From: Adineta vaga
Taxonomy: Eukaryota; Rotifera
Direction of reading: 5' to 3'
Assembly: GCA_021613535.1 (NCBI GenBank)
Contig: CP075496.1
Span: forward strand, 13,268,001-13,332,000
Length of the DNA: 64,000 bases
The translations under genes and the position numbers were made by a program. The notes under the pieces were generated by a model. It ran no database searches. It saw nothing but the letters and a program-made list of their open reading frames with translations, and was not told the DNA's origin. Shown one piece after another: positions 22,689-35,123 of this stretch. How positions within the stretch are numbered: the first letter of the stretch is position 1; each line of letters opens with the position of its first letter.

Positions 22689-23962
22689 ATGTTGGCAATT
22701 GTGGATGATATTCAAAGACTTCATGAGCATGAAGGAGATATGCAATTAGTTAAACAATATGAACGACGACAATTGAAATTAGGCAAACGATTAGCATATT
22801 TACTTCGATATGGAGCAGAAAAAGAAGGGTTGCGAGTTGATGAAGGTATTGTCTGAGTTTTTCATCTCCCGAAACTATCTATCCAAGTTTAATTTGAAAG
22901 GTTGGATTCTCTTGTCCGATCTTGCCAAAGTTCCATTGATGAAAGAATATACAGAAAACGAATTACTTGGTGAAGTTCAAACATCCTATTCGTATAGAAA
23001 AACACCGAGATATCAATGGGAAAGACGACCTGATGGAATTTATGTTCGAGCTGCTTATGGTCGAAAATTTGAAAGAGTAAATTTTTTTTTGTAAACTTTG
23101 TTTTGATGTTTGAATTGATTTCTAGAATCCTTTTCATGAACAAACTCAAATTCGTCGTTTATTAGATTTAACATTAGACTATGTTTGTCAAAATATTCAG
23201 AAATATGATTTAGAAGGTTTTCCAGATGAATTTCTAATCAAGTAATTTTCAATATGTTCTAAAAAAAATGTTTTATTTTTGTTTCTTAGTGAAATTATTC
23301 ATCGAATTAAACGGAATGGAAAATTAACAAGTAAAATCTTTCAAAATCTATTGTCACAAACGATCGAACATTTGGATCTTGATGGCATTTACCTTACAGG
23401 TTGGAAATGAAGTTGCGAGCAAACACAAGTTTTATTATTCGACTCTTTTAGAATCAGGTATTCGAGCTGTTTATACGAAATGTCCAAATTTAAGAGTATT
23501 ATCATTGAGAAGTTGTGGTTATGTTCTCAATGATCATTATTGTGAACAACTTATTCGAGTATGATACTTTTACAAAGAAAAACAAATTCTATTATCAATT
23601 CTTTCGTTTAGAAATGTCCATTAATCGAATCTCTTGATCTATCCTATTGTCGACATTTAACTGATCGAACATTGAATAATCTAATAAAATATTATTCGAA
23701 TAATCTTCTTCATCTTATACTTTCGGGAAATCATAATTATACTGGTGATGGAATCGTACGTCTTGTCTCAGAATGTCAACAATTAAAACAATTAGATATA
23801 TGGGATAATCCAAATTGTACCAATGATGTTCTTAACATCTTAATTGCATTAGGAAAATCCCGAGGTGACGATCGTGCCATAACTATTGTACATAAGAATC
23901 TTCAACATCCAGCTGTTGCTCCTGACAATCCATGGGCAGTTGTAAATGCTAAAACACTATAA
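22689..23962 (+). CDS. Degenerate RNA 2'-phosphotransferase N-lobe fused to leucine-rich repeats
   Basis: Six exons: 22689-22845, 22901-23076, 23126-23241, 23290-23399, 23452-23558, 23612-23962, encoding 338 aa. Residues about 25-110 align with the N-terminal winged-helix lobe of Tpt1/KptA (family pattern LSKALSYALRHGA...GLP...DGFVPL...IRANQGHS). Here it reads LGKRLAYLLRYGAEKEGLRV, GGWILLSDLAKVP and IYVRAAYGRKFER. The catalytic Arg-His pair has become Arg-Tyr, and the His of the RANQGHS motif is gone. The whole C-terminal NAD-binding lobe is replaced. Residues about 150-310 are Cys-containing leucine-rich repeats of the FBXL/AMN1 kind (CPNLRVLSLRSCGY, CPLIESLDLSYCRHL, CQQLKQLDIWDNPNC). tRNA-splicing phosphate removal is therefore unlikely; an RNA- or protein-binding adaptor is more plausible. 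The ATG at 22689 is the first in frame, and an acceptor-like CAG sits 8 bases upstream. Confidence 0.75.
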
Positions 23963-24155
23963 AATCGAATACACCTAGATTTTATTTATATTCTATTTGT
24001 TAACAATGAAATATATATGAATACTGGAAAAAGAGAGCACCTGTTGTCCGCGAATGATTTGTCAAAGAAGAGAAAGAAAAAGAATTTCTCATTTTAATCT
24101 TGAACTGTTCGATAAGATCAACTTTCGAAATATCGATAATGTATGGAGACAAAAT

Positions 24156-24156
24156 G

Positions 24157-24187
<31 letters not shown>

Positions 24188-24192
24188 GAAAG
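24156..24192. repeat. (GAAA)n microsatellite
   Basis: Tetranucleotide run just downstream of the malectin stop codon, in the gap between two convergent genes. Confidence 0.85.
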
Positions 24193-24240
24193 AATTTGAT
24201 TTTTGTTGTTGTTATTGCTATGAAAAAGTCAACATTATAG

Positions 24241-25194
24241 TTAAAGACGACATAAACAGAAAATAACAGGAATAACAGCAACTATTGCAATTAACAATGG
24301 AATCAATGAACTCGATTGATCTTCTGCATAAGGATCAACGACTTTTGGTCCACTAGTTTTTAAATTTCGTTGAACTTTCGTTGTTTTAGCTGGTGGTTCA
24401 TCATATTCATCACGAGCTGGTTCTTCAACTTGTTCTGGTTCAGGTATAGCTGGTAATTTTGGAATTTCTGAAAAAGAAATCTTGAAAACATCTATATCCA
24501 CACTATCTTTGATTACATACGATCAACAGATCCTTTCCATATGATCAATGCATTCACTTTTGGATTATCACGATGATCTAGTTTTTGAAAAGTGATTTTC
24601 AATATTCCTGAGTACGATGTACTACGAGATTTGACAACTAAACGACCATTTTTTATTTGAAATGGAATATATTCATCATGTGCAGTTGCTCGGCCAGCTT
24701 TGGAAAAAATATCAAATTCATCCAGAATATTATGTTCATCATTTAAAACAATTTGAAAAACCTAAAAATCAGTATGATAAAATCAAGTTCTTCTATTTCT
24801 TCAATTCAACAAACTTTCATATTTGGTCCATTAAACCAAACTTCTGCAAATTTCATCCAAAGAACATAATCACCATCATCAACAATATCAATTTCATATG
24901 AAAATTTTTGTAAATCATATCGTTCTGTTTGATAAAGTACCATATCATCTGTTGGAACACGACTTATACTCAAACTTCGTCCATAATCAGAAGCAATTCC
25001 ACTTTTAAGGTAATCTTTACGATATCTTATTCCTACATAAAAGATACATAAAATAAATCATTTTCAATAACATCTTTACCATTCACATCTGTATGTGCTT
25101 CACCACCGCAATTAACCGCAAAGATGACATTATCCATAATCCCCGCAGAATAACATTGATGGATTATGTAAATCAATACGTAAAAATACCGCAT
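24241..25194 (-). CDS. MLEC: Malectin, ER carbohydrate-binding membrane protein
   Basis: Four exons: 25080-25194, 24815-25032, 24521-24761, 24241-24467, encoding 266 aa (human about 292). A signal peptide (MRYFYVLIYIIHQCYSAG) is followed by the malectin domain: FAVNCGGEAHTDVNG, ASDYGRSL, VLYQTERYD, WMKFAEVWF, VFQIVLND and ATAHDEYIPF. It ends KGSVDQIPKLP. A Pro/Glu-rich linker leads to one C-terminal transmembrane helix and the tail CLCRL, identical to vertebrate malectin. Malectin binds Glc2-high-mannose N-glycans in the ER lumen and works with ribophorin I in glycoprotein quality control. It diverges from PDE6D across 362 bp. Confidence 0.95.
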
Positions 25195-25556
25195 AGTGTT
25201 TCGATTTTTGTTCGAAATTCAAACCACTTGAAACTTATATGATTTGATTTATAGACAAAAAGTAAACAATCAAATATATATATCAATGTTGCATGATATC
25301 AATGGTTTAGGAAATAAACCAATAAAATAGAGCTTGAGGTCGCTGTGAAGAGAAAATAAATCTCTTTCGTCTAGTGACATGGTTAAAACATAAACATCAT
25401 CTGAAAGAAAAAAAGGAAGAAGAAAAATTTGACGAAAGGATGAAAATTACTTCCTTGATATTCTTGGAAAAAAAGAAAGAATTCCTTCATATTATATATT
25501 TACTAAACAAAAAATAGTCGTGTAAGATAGACGATATTGTATTAAGTAAAACTTAG
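25195..25556. other. Shared divergent promoter of MLEC and PDE6D
   Basis: A 362-bp gap between two divergent start codons, AT-rich with purine tracts at 25405-25490. No obvious TATA box or ORF. Likely a bidirectional promoter. Confidence 0.45.
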
Positions 25557-26170
<614 letters not shown>

Positions 26171-26870
26171 CTCTTTTCTACATTTGAATTATCAAATCAA
26201 ATTTCCGTCTATTGATTTCTTCTTCTGAATTTTATCATTATTTTACTTTCGCTATGCGGATCTGTTTCATTTCAAACAAGTTTATTGTATTATACGTTTA
26301 ATCAAGAAATAATTGCTTCAATGCTCTACTTGTTGTAATTCTATCAAAGAGATGTTCTGTTAGTTGTGAAGTAAACGGTTAAAGATTTAAATGAAAACAA
26401 CACAACTTTTTCTATTCAATGAAACTAAACAATCTTTAAGATTTTTCAAGTAAAAAGATTATTTTACAAAAGTTTGAATAGAAAAAGATAATAAAATTTC
26501 GTTCTATTTCTACTGATAAGATGTGTTTTTGAAAACAATATTCGTCAATAGGAAATAACAATTGTATGAGTCATTCCACATATGAACTTTTTATCTATTT
26601 CAATACATAACAGAAGCAAACTTTTCATTGTTCTGACAAAATTATCCATGTCATACGTATCTATCAATCTGTTATGGTTGCATTATATTTACACAGCTCA
26701 TGAATGCATGATCAAACGAAATATTCTTATCTTTCGTATGAAAATATATATATCACCTATAGATAGATAGATAGATAGATAAATGTAAAAGGAATCAAGA
26801 AAAGCAGACCAAATGATAAACAGGTGAGCATTCGAAAAATAAGAAACACTCAATTGTCTAACAAAACATC
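26171..26870. other. Intergenic region with (GATA)n
   Basis: 700 bp between PDE6D and the carrier gene on the same strand. Holds a (GATA)n run at 26757-26782; otherwise no ORF with support. Confidence 0.45.
26757..26782. repeat. (GATA)n microsatellite
   Basis: About six GATA units, 90 bp upstream of the mitochondrial carrier start. Confidence 0.85.
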
Positions 26871-28174
26871 ATGAAGGATTACATCGCAGGATTATTTGCT
26901 GGTAAGATTTATTTTCGAATAAAGACAACTCATCATACTGTTTTTAGGTGTTGTTAGTACATTAATTTCACATCCAATTGATACAGTTAAAGTAACTATG
27001 CAATATCATTCAACACATAGTATTACTAGAGCAATCAAATCAATTATTCAATTAAATTCTGTATGATAAATTATATGTTTTGAAAGAATTTCTTTTATTT
27101 TATAATAAGATATAGATAAGAGGTTTTTATCGTGGTGCTTCACCAAATTTGTTAACACAATGTGCATCTCAAACATCATTCTATGGTTCATATGCTAGTT
27201 GCCTTCGTCTATTAGGTTGTGATCGAGATAATCGTGCTTCAATTTCATTATCAGATAATTTTCTTGCTGGTTGTTTCGGTGGATTTGTTCAATCATTTCC
27301 ATCGAGTATATTAGAATTATTTAAAATTCGTTTACAAACAACAAGTAAAAGTGTTTCTCTAGAACAAAGATTAACGTTCATTGATTGATTTATCTTTAGA
27401 TCATCAACAAGAAGCAAATTTTTATCAAGTATTTCGTCATTTATATCAAACGGAAGGTTTTCGAGGTTTTTCTCGTGGTTTACATGCGACTATATGGCGT
27501 GATTCACCTACATATGGTAATTATTAAGAATCACTTGTCTAGTTTTCATTTCGAATATGAATCAGAAGATAGAATGAAATATTTTCCTTGGTTTTTTTTC
27601 AAAACACCTTATCCAGGATAGAAAAGACAATCAAGGAGTACAAAATCATACGATTCGGATATGTAGACATCATTGAACGAGAACAACTAACATACTTCCT
27701 ATGAAAACAAATTTCCTGCTTTAATCGAACTCAGCTGATAGAAAAATATTTATATTGTATTGCGAAATACATTTCCTGGAAAGAAAAATTTCTTATATTC
27801 CCGATTCTCATAAGAAGAAATTGAACTTTTCAATCTGAAGATTATTTCTTCTAGGTATTTATATGATGATTTATGATCCATTGAAAGATTATTTACATCA
27901 TTTAACGACGAGCGAATTTCTTGGTGGATTTATTTCTGGTGGTACGGTTGGTGTTATTAGTTGGACATTAGCTTGTCCAGTTGATATATGTAAAAGTAAA
28001 CAACAAGCAGGACACACAAATAAAAGTTTAGGTCAATGTATGGTGGAAATTTATCGTGTGGAAAAAAGTATACACGTTTTCTTTTGTGGATGGACAGTGA
28101 TAGCTACACGTGCATTTTTATTGAATGCTATTTCACTTTTTGTTTGGGATCGTAGTCGACGTTGGTTTGATTAG
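26871..28174 (+). CDS. Mitochondrial carrier family (SLC25) protein
   Basis: Five exons: 26871-26901, 26948-27060, 27116-27344, 27400-27516, 27855-28174, encoding 269 aa. Three carrier repeats are present. The first and third keep the signature P-x-D-x-x-K (HPIDTVKVTMQ and CPVDICKSKQQ). The second is degenerate, SSILELFKIRLQ, without the usual Pro. G-x-x-x-G helices and GFYRGASPNL and GFRGFSRGL loops are typical. Closest in feel to the SLC25A45/47/48 or acylcarnitine-carrier group. The protein is short, and its substrate cannot be assigned. It sits in the inner mitochondrial membrane. The last intron (27517-27854, 338 nt) is several times longer than the others. Confidence 0.88.
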
Positions 28175-28278
28175 AAGAAGACGAAGTGAAAGAAAGATTA
28201 TTTATTCAGAATTTTGTCATTGTTTTCTCGCACTTTAATTTATAAAAAGAAATTGAATATAATATTCGTTTTAACTAA

Positions 28279-29337
28279 TTACATTTGACTTGATCTAATT
28301 ATTGGCAATGCAGTTGATGTACTAATTGTTGATGCCTTCGCTTTTCGACTATTCCTATGATGATGATGGTGGTGGTGGTGATGATGATGATGAGGTTTTT
28401 GTTTCGTCCAAATTTCTGGAAACGCATATATACTTAAAAATGATGAAAAACAACAAGGAACATATGTAAATGCATCGGAGATTTGTACACACCAAGGTGA
28501 ATTAATCAATGGCCAAAATCTATATAGAGAATTTAAATTTGTTAAAACATATGGAACAAGACCGATGAGATAAATCAATGAAAATAATAAAATTTGTCTT
28601 GTTAAACGTTTACAACGACGCCAACGTTTAGCTGGTAAACGAAGAATTGTTAAACGTAAACGAATAATTCTTATAACTAAGAAACATGTGACGAGAATTG
28701 TTAAAAATAATGGTAAAATTAAACTGAATATTGTATCGATTAAAAAGATAAATTCTTCATTTTCGAAACAAGGACGACATTCAAATGTTGTCGTCATTGA
28801 TATTTGTTGATAGGAGCATGTCGATGCAAGAACTGAATACCAAAGAATTGGTAAACATAGAGCAAGAAAAGTTGGAATTAATTTAAATTTTAATGTTGAT
28901 TGAAGTTTTTTTAAACTTATTGGTCCAAAGATAAGTATATGACGTTGAATGGATGCCCAACAAACAAGAAGTCCAAGACAAACAATCGATGCATAATCAA
29001 ATATTAACCAAATTTTACATATGAATGATGAGAAGGGAAAATAGAGATCAAAATATAATTCCGAAAGAAAAAATGGTACACATGTACAATTTGTAAATAA
29101 ACAAACATAAAGAATCATACGAAATGTAAAAACACTTAATTTCTTATTGGAATTTAATCGATATAATGAAAATAGATTAATAAATACACTTGGAATACTT
29201 ACACAAATAATAACGATAAAAAGTATTCGATTAATGAAAACATTTGATATGGGATAAATTGTTTCTAAAGTTTCATTCAATGAATTATTCATCTTTTCAG
29301 TTAAATCGATTGAATATGTCTGTTTTGTAATCATCAA
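28279..29337 (-). CDS. Rhodopsin-family GPCR, intronless, with poly-His tail
   Basis: A single exon of 352 aa. The extracellular N-terminus has one or two NxT/NxS sites (NNSLNETLE). Seven hydrophobic helices follow: TM1 near FIVIICVSIPSVFINLF, TM3 after the conserved Cys (FICKIWLIFDYASIVCL), TM6 ILLFSLIYLIGLVPYVL, TM7 YVPCCFSSFLSIYAFPEIW. The DRY triad at the end of TM3 is replaced by SIQRHILIF, with Arg in place. Helix 8 is followed by 12 consecutive His (28357-28392) and a basic Ser/Thr-rich tail. Ligand unknown. Intronless receptors with SIQRH at this site recall lineage-expanded rotifer receptors, which is a recollection and not a search result. Confidence 0.85.
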   Translation of the reverse strand: MMITKQTYSIDLTEKMNNSLNETLETIYPISNVFINRILFIVIICVSIPSVFINLFSLYRLNSNKKLSVFTFRMILYVCLFTNCTCVPFFLSELYFDLYFPFSSFICKIWLIFDYASIVCLGLLVCWASIQRHILIFGPISLKKLQSTLKFKLIPTFLALCLPILWYSVLASTCSYQQISMTTTFECRPCFENEEFIFLIDTIFSLILPLFLTILVTCFLVIRIIRLRLTILRLPAKRWRRCKRLTRQILLFSLIYLIGLVPYVLTNLNSLYRFWPLINSPWCVQISDAFTYVPCCFSSFLSIYAFPEIWTKQKPHHHHHHHHHHHHRNSRKAKASTISTSTALPIIRSSQM

Positions 29338-31065
29338 TTATATTTCTCATTTTCTTTCTCTCTCGGTTGGATAGATTTCTCTATAGAGTAAAAGAACTAT
29401 TTCGATAGAAATATAGGCAAACATTTTCCTTCCCGACTCGAATGTCATTTCTCTCGCGTTTATATTGTCAATAGGAAAACAAACTCATACAACGAGAGAT
29501 CAAACGAAGCAAAAAAAAGAAAAGAAAAATATTGAAATGATATGGAATAGAATCATTTCAATATTTGTTTTAAAGTACAATTTCTCTAATCAAGCTGAAT
29601 ATACGATAATACTTATTAACTTCAGTATGCTTGATTGTTTTGAAATAAACGTCAATTAGAAGAGAAAAGATTTACTTTTAAAATATGATCTTTATGTTTA
29701 AGTTTAATCTGCACATGAACAATAATATCTGTTTGGAAAATTACAAAAAAATCGATCAGTAGTGGATGATTGTATAATGTAGACAACTTCTTTCGTAATT
29801 CTTCTAAAAACGTGCTGGTAAATGCTTTTCTGAAATTATCTTTTTTTTTCACCTTTTAAGTACATTCTTAAACAAACTAACATCTAGTTTTTCCTCATTT
29901 TAATGATTCTTTTTATAAGACAATCATTTTCTAGGCTATACAGACAGGTTTAAAGAACTTTTATTCAATATGAAATATTTGATTAAACACGGCTATTGTT
30001 TTCTTCATATCTCGAGTATCACTTTTTTGAAATTTTGATCAATGTTAAGATTGATGATCGATTAATCATATTGATCGAAATACGTTTTATCTTTAATCTA
30101 TCTCTGTATGAGTATTTGAGATCTTATCTTTTATCGATCACAATATTGATCAATAAATAAAAAATGTTGATTAAACTGAATGAATAATCAAACAAATTCT
30201 TCTACTGTATTATGGTATTTTTCTCTCTTTCATTAGCAAAGCAAGAAACGAGGAGTTTTACTGCCTTGACTAAGCTTTACGAAGCATTTTTTTTATCTTG
30301 ATTGTCGCTTTCTTAGACAAATTATTACTTCCTTCGGTGATATTCGAGATCCACCTCTGCGATAAGATGGATAATCCTTGATTATAATATTCGCAAATCA
30401 AGTTTATTTTTTTTACATTGTAGAAATAAACTCGTAGTATGAACTTCGTTCTCAATCTGAAAAAGAACTTCAGTCTCGTTCTTTTTTTCCTAAGCTGATT
30501 AAGAAAAAACAAAATTACATTCTCTTAAGTAGGTTAATGAAATGCAAAGTACCTATCACAAATGGATAGCTTAGAGCATCCGTATGAAGTCGATGTAAAA
30601 GATAGGACTATAGTCAATAAAAAAATTTGCTTATTTTACACGGCATAAAATTGCTTTTTTCAATTTTATATTTGATGTATCGTGTTCAATGTGAAAATGT
30701 GCATTAACCTTGTCGTTTTGCTCTATGTCTATTCTAAACGATCTATACATATAGACATATATCTAAGAGAGAGATACGATCGTTGATGTCACTGATTCTC
30801 ACTTATAGTGATCGATGACAAACGAGATTTTTTTCTCTTTCAACGATTTTTGAAATAAGTGTAACCAACCGTGACCAACTAGGATTGATGAGAATTGATT
30901 GGCTAGACATGTGGAGAAAAAAGAATTCTTGTTATTGTCTTTTTTGGCTTATATTTTGTAATGAAAGATTTTAATTGTTGAATTTTATTTCAAACTTCGT
31001 TGTTGAAATAACAATCGATTAGATCAAAGAAAGAGAATAGGAAAAAAGAAACATAAAGTTCAGGA
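29338..31065. other. Intergenic region, divergent
   Basis: 1.7 kb between the GPCR and the PTB-like gene. The ORFs at 29652-29852 (-) and 30270-30512 (-) are AT-driven, without motif or splice support. No RNA gene seen. Confidence 0.4.
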
Positions 31066-33208
31066 ATGGTTTCACGTTTTTTGGATTTAGAACGTAAAAC
31101 ATTACTTGTACAATTTGTTGCTGTTGAACCATTGAAATTCTATTCGACATCAGATGGAACTGATCTTGTTCAAGATCTTCTTCGTTCACAATTAACTCGA
31201 TCTGATACGGATATATTTGGACAAGACGGCGCTTTATCTATCGATGACCAAGGAGAATTTCTTACATTTGAACCAACTGATACAAAAAATCGAACATTAC
31301 ATTTACCAATTGAACATTTAGCTTATTGTGGTGCTTTAAGACGAATGGTTCGAGATGATTCTGATCATCGTAATCCAGATCAAATTCAACGACGAGAATT
31401 TGAAAATGTCGATTTAGCTAATCGCTTTGCTCAATATATTGTTGGTCCACCAATATTTGTTGCTGTTTTTCATGGTTTTGATCATGCATTATGTTATATA
31501 TTTCTTACACAAAGTGCAGATGATTCATGCCTCTTAGTGATGAAATTAATGCGTGCGTTTAAATTACACGAACAACAACTGGAACAACAAGGACAGATCA
31601 ATCAAGGTTCTCCTTCATTTCCTTTGCTTCACGGTAGTGGTAGGTCGTCATCATCGATCGACAATCAACGAAATAGTCCTGTAGTTCAAATAACACAACC
31701 ATTTACTTCTGATAATAGACAAATATCCTCACCTTCAAATACAAATTCATATATTCAAGATCCGAATCAAGACGAATTAGTTCGACGACTTCTAGCTAAT
31801 CCGAATTTACAACTTGTTAGTCCACCATTTGCTTCTTTACGTCTGAATGATATGCCAATGACATCATCAATGGTAAGTTAACAAAAATAACTTAATTTAT
31901 TCTTCTTTTTAATTTTGATTGGCAATTTTTAGAATCACCAATCATCTCCTATAACAGTTAATAGAAGTGCCAGTTATTCCAACGATATGCCACTGATGGA
32001 TCGATCATCACCTCAATTTATGCGGCCACCTTCACCACCTATTCTCGGTCTTTCAGGAGCGAATAGTGCTCATGATTTATCTAGTGGTTTGAATAATCCA
32101 CAAGTGATCTATAAACCAAATAATCAAGAAGTCGTTTACAAACAAAACATTATGGTACGTTGGTTACAACCACCAACTCCTCCTCCACCAGCACCGATTA
32201 TTATTCGCGGTAAATTTGTTTTCTCTATCTACTCATTTTCTTTTTTAATAAAATTGATCTAATTATATTAACAGAAGTTCAAGCACCAGTTGATCATCAA
32301 CCACCGATTGTCTGTCGACAAGTACCTCCATGTCCACCTACACCACCACCAATTATTGTTCGGTAAGTTTACAGAATATATTTCAATAAATTCCTACGAT
32401 ATTTTCTCTTCGTGTATTTTTAGAGAAAAACCACCACTATGTCCACCTTGTGGTCAACCTTTAATTATAGAAAAACGTATACCATCTGTCACACTTCCTC
32501 GACAAGGTATAAATATCTTTTCTGAAAAACCTTAATTTTCAAATATAAATGTTATTTTAGTTATCGTTGAACGTTATCCTGCGCCACCTGCTAAACCACC
32601 AACTATAATCTATGAGAAGTATCTACCACATGTTGCACCACCACCTCGGCAAGTCATTGTACGACGTGAAGTTTGTCGACCTGCAGGATATCCAATCGTA
32701 CGACAACAAGTACCAGGTCGTCAGTTAGTCCGAGAAATTGTTCGCCAAATTCCCCAACAACAATGCATTGCTCAACCGACTTTCGTCTGTGTTCCTCAAC
32801 AACAGCAACAACAGCAACAACAAGCTGTCCAACAATTAGTACCCGTTTTTGCTACAAGACAAGTAAGATTCATTCTTTGCGGATGGAAAAAGATAAATCC
32901 GTTCTTTTCTCCTTTTCAATGTCATTCTAATCTAAAAACGGAAAGTAAATGATTAATAAGGAAAATCACTTCTATATTTCCGTCATAGAGAACCGTCTAA
33001 TTATGTCAAAACTAATTATATTTCGATAACTTAATACGTTTCTTTCATGTCAATTTATTTTTTCTAGCATGTTGTTCAACCCAAAGGTGTTCGTGTCATT
33101 CGACAAGTTATTGGTCCAGCACAAGGATCTATGCAACAATCTCAACCGATTTATTCTCAAAATAATCAAGCTATAATTCAAACAGTACCGACTGGATACA
33201 TGCAATAA
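31066..33208 (+). CDS. PTB-like domain protein with Pro/Gln-rich tail
   Basis: Six exons: 31066-31872, 31933-32209, 32275-32362, 32424-32506, 32561-32862, 33068-33208, encoding 565 aa. Residues about 1-170 resemble a phosphotyrosine-binding/PID fold: GALSIDDQGEFLTFEP, LPIEHLAYCGALRRM, then FVAVFHGFDHALCYIFL and a final helix LLVMKLMRAFKL. The middle is Ser/Asn/Gln-rich. From about residue 350 short proline-rich cassettes with VPPCPPTPPPIIV, KPPLCPPCG, VERYPAPPAKPPTIIYEKYL and PPPRQVIVRR recur, then a poly-Gln run and RVIRQVIG. The ERYPAPPAKP..IIYEKYLP cassette resembles repeats of alveolin-type cytoskeletal proteins. No known orthologue recognised. A PTB adaptor linked to a structural or scaffold tail is the best guess. 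The final intron (205 nt) is longer than usual. Confidence 0.7.
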
Positions 33209-35123
33209 TATGTTCATTGATAATAAGTGCAGGATTTTTCTTTTATTGTAGAAATTAGATACGTTTCCTTTTGTTTCTTAACATATATGTTAATATATAA
33301 GTCTTTTTCTTCTTCTCATTCATTGTATTATTTCCAAGAATGAAACAAAAAAGAATCCTTTGATAAACTTTGAAAAGTGTCCTTTATTTTTATGAGATTT
33401 TATGAAGCATGATTATTGACACTAATACGATGATGTAGAAAAAGAGAAAACATGAAACAAAAATAAGTACAAGAAATAGAGCGATAAAAGGAAACACAAG
33501 CGAATATACAACAGGACGAATAATGATTCATTTTTTTTTATCATCGGTCCGATTTTGTTTTCACTAAGTCACGAATTTGAGACGTATTTATCTCGTTCAA
33601 TGAGAAACCGTTTGTTAACTTCTTTCTTTAGTCATACTTTTCTAAATCAACTTCTTTTGAGAAGCATAAAGCGAACTGCCAGATGTGTTAGAAGAAAAGA
33701 TTCAATCTATTTTCTCCATTAATTTTTCTAATATTCTTCTTCGATTCTTGTCATGCATAGCACTTTGTCAAATGTTAATTATCTGAAAAAAACTAACACC
33801 TCCAAAACGGAAACAGAGGTTGATTGAATAAAAAAAGAAAGAAAACACATGCCTATGATCAAATCAATGAGAACGACATGAAAATTACTTCTATATAATT
33901 AACCGTATAAAATTCTCGATCAATGTTATTATTCTGTTTTTTTATTTTCATCTCATCAATAAATAAGAAAATATGTATCGAAGAAATAATCTTGTTCGTT
34001 GTTCATAAATAACTGATAAATTAAAAAGATAAGAATTAATCGGAATTCAAGTTCGAATGAAAAACAAACCTTTGTTTGTCCTTGTCCTATTCTGTAGATG
34101 ACCTTTGACAATGCACTAAGAAATACATGATATTATTTTTCCACATTTTTTGATTTCATAGAATTCAAACGTGTATAAGTGAACTACTTTATCGAGTTCA
34201 TGAGTAGAAAGTAATATGTAATTAATAACGTCATGACGTTGATGACATATTCTGAATAAAAGAATATCATTTGATTGTAGTTGAGCATTAAGCAGGAGAG
34301 TGAGAAAGAAGAAAAAGAGTAGAAAGTTATAGTTACATAAATTAGTATTCATTTTACTCATAAATTACTATATATATTTTGACGTTGCCACCTCCATAGA
34401 TTAATTAATAAGCCTGGAAAACGCGTTCCTGACCTTTTTCCTTTCAAAAGCTTCATATTTTTCTTTCTGCTTCTATTTATATCACCAAAGATATATAACG
34501 TAAAACTCGAAATATGACAATTTCTATTTTTTTAGCTTTTTTTTTATTTATATCATGTTATTATTTATCCGAAGCAGATTTTCTCTTATCAACCTAGAGT
34601 ACTGTAGATAAAACCTTAGATTTTTACTCAAACATATCCGAATAAAATGTTCTCATCCTTTTTGTTTCTCATTAGCACCTACGAGGATGTGTGAGTATTC
34701 CTTCTGTTCATTCATTTCACAAGTGTATATTCAATAATTCAGAAGAAAGCATGACAATAATTTGATAAGTATATTAACGAATAACGACAAACATCTAAAT
34801 CATATTTTTTTCCTTCTCGCTTTTTTTTTCTAAGTGCAGATCTGACAAAAAACAGATAGTTCTCTTTCTTTTTCTTTCTTAAAAAGCAGCATCAAAGAAC
34901 TGACAGACAGACAGACAGAATCTACTCAAACATGCTCTTATCCGAATATACATTTGAAGAAAAATTATTCAAGCACAAACATTTAACCACCTAAGTATAC
35001 TTATTTCTTCATCAACGTAGCATAATTACATTTAATTTCGTGTTATTGACGATGTTTTAACCTATTTTAGATAGATTTAAACGACAGTTTCTTTTAAACG
35101 TATAATCTTCGTAAAACATAAAC
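33209..35123. other. Intergenic region
   Basis: 1.9 kb of AT-rich sequence with a short (GACA)n run at 34902-34920. The ORF 34116-34361 (-) has no supporting features. No gene called. Confidence 0.4.
34902..34920. repeat. (GACA)n microsatellite
   Basis: Four to five GACA units about 200 bp upstream of the second GPCR. Confidence 0.75.
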
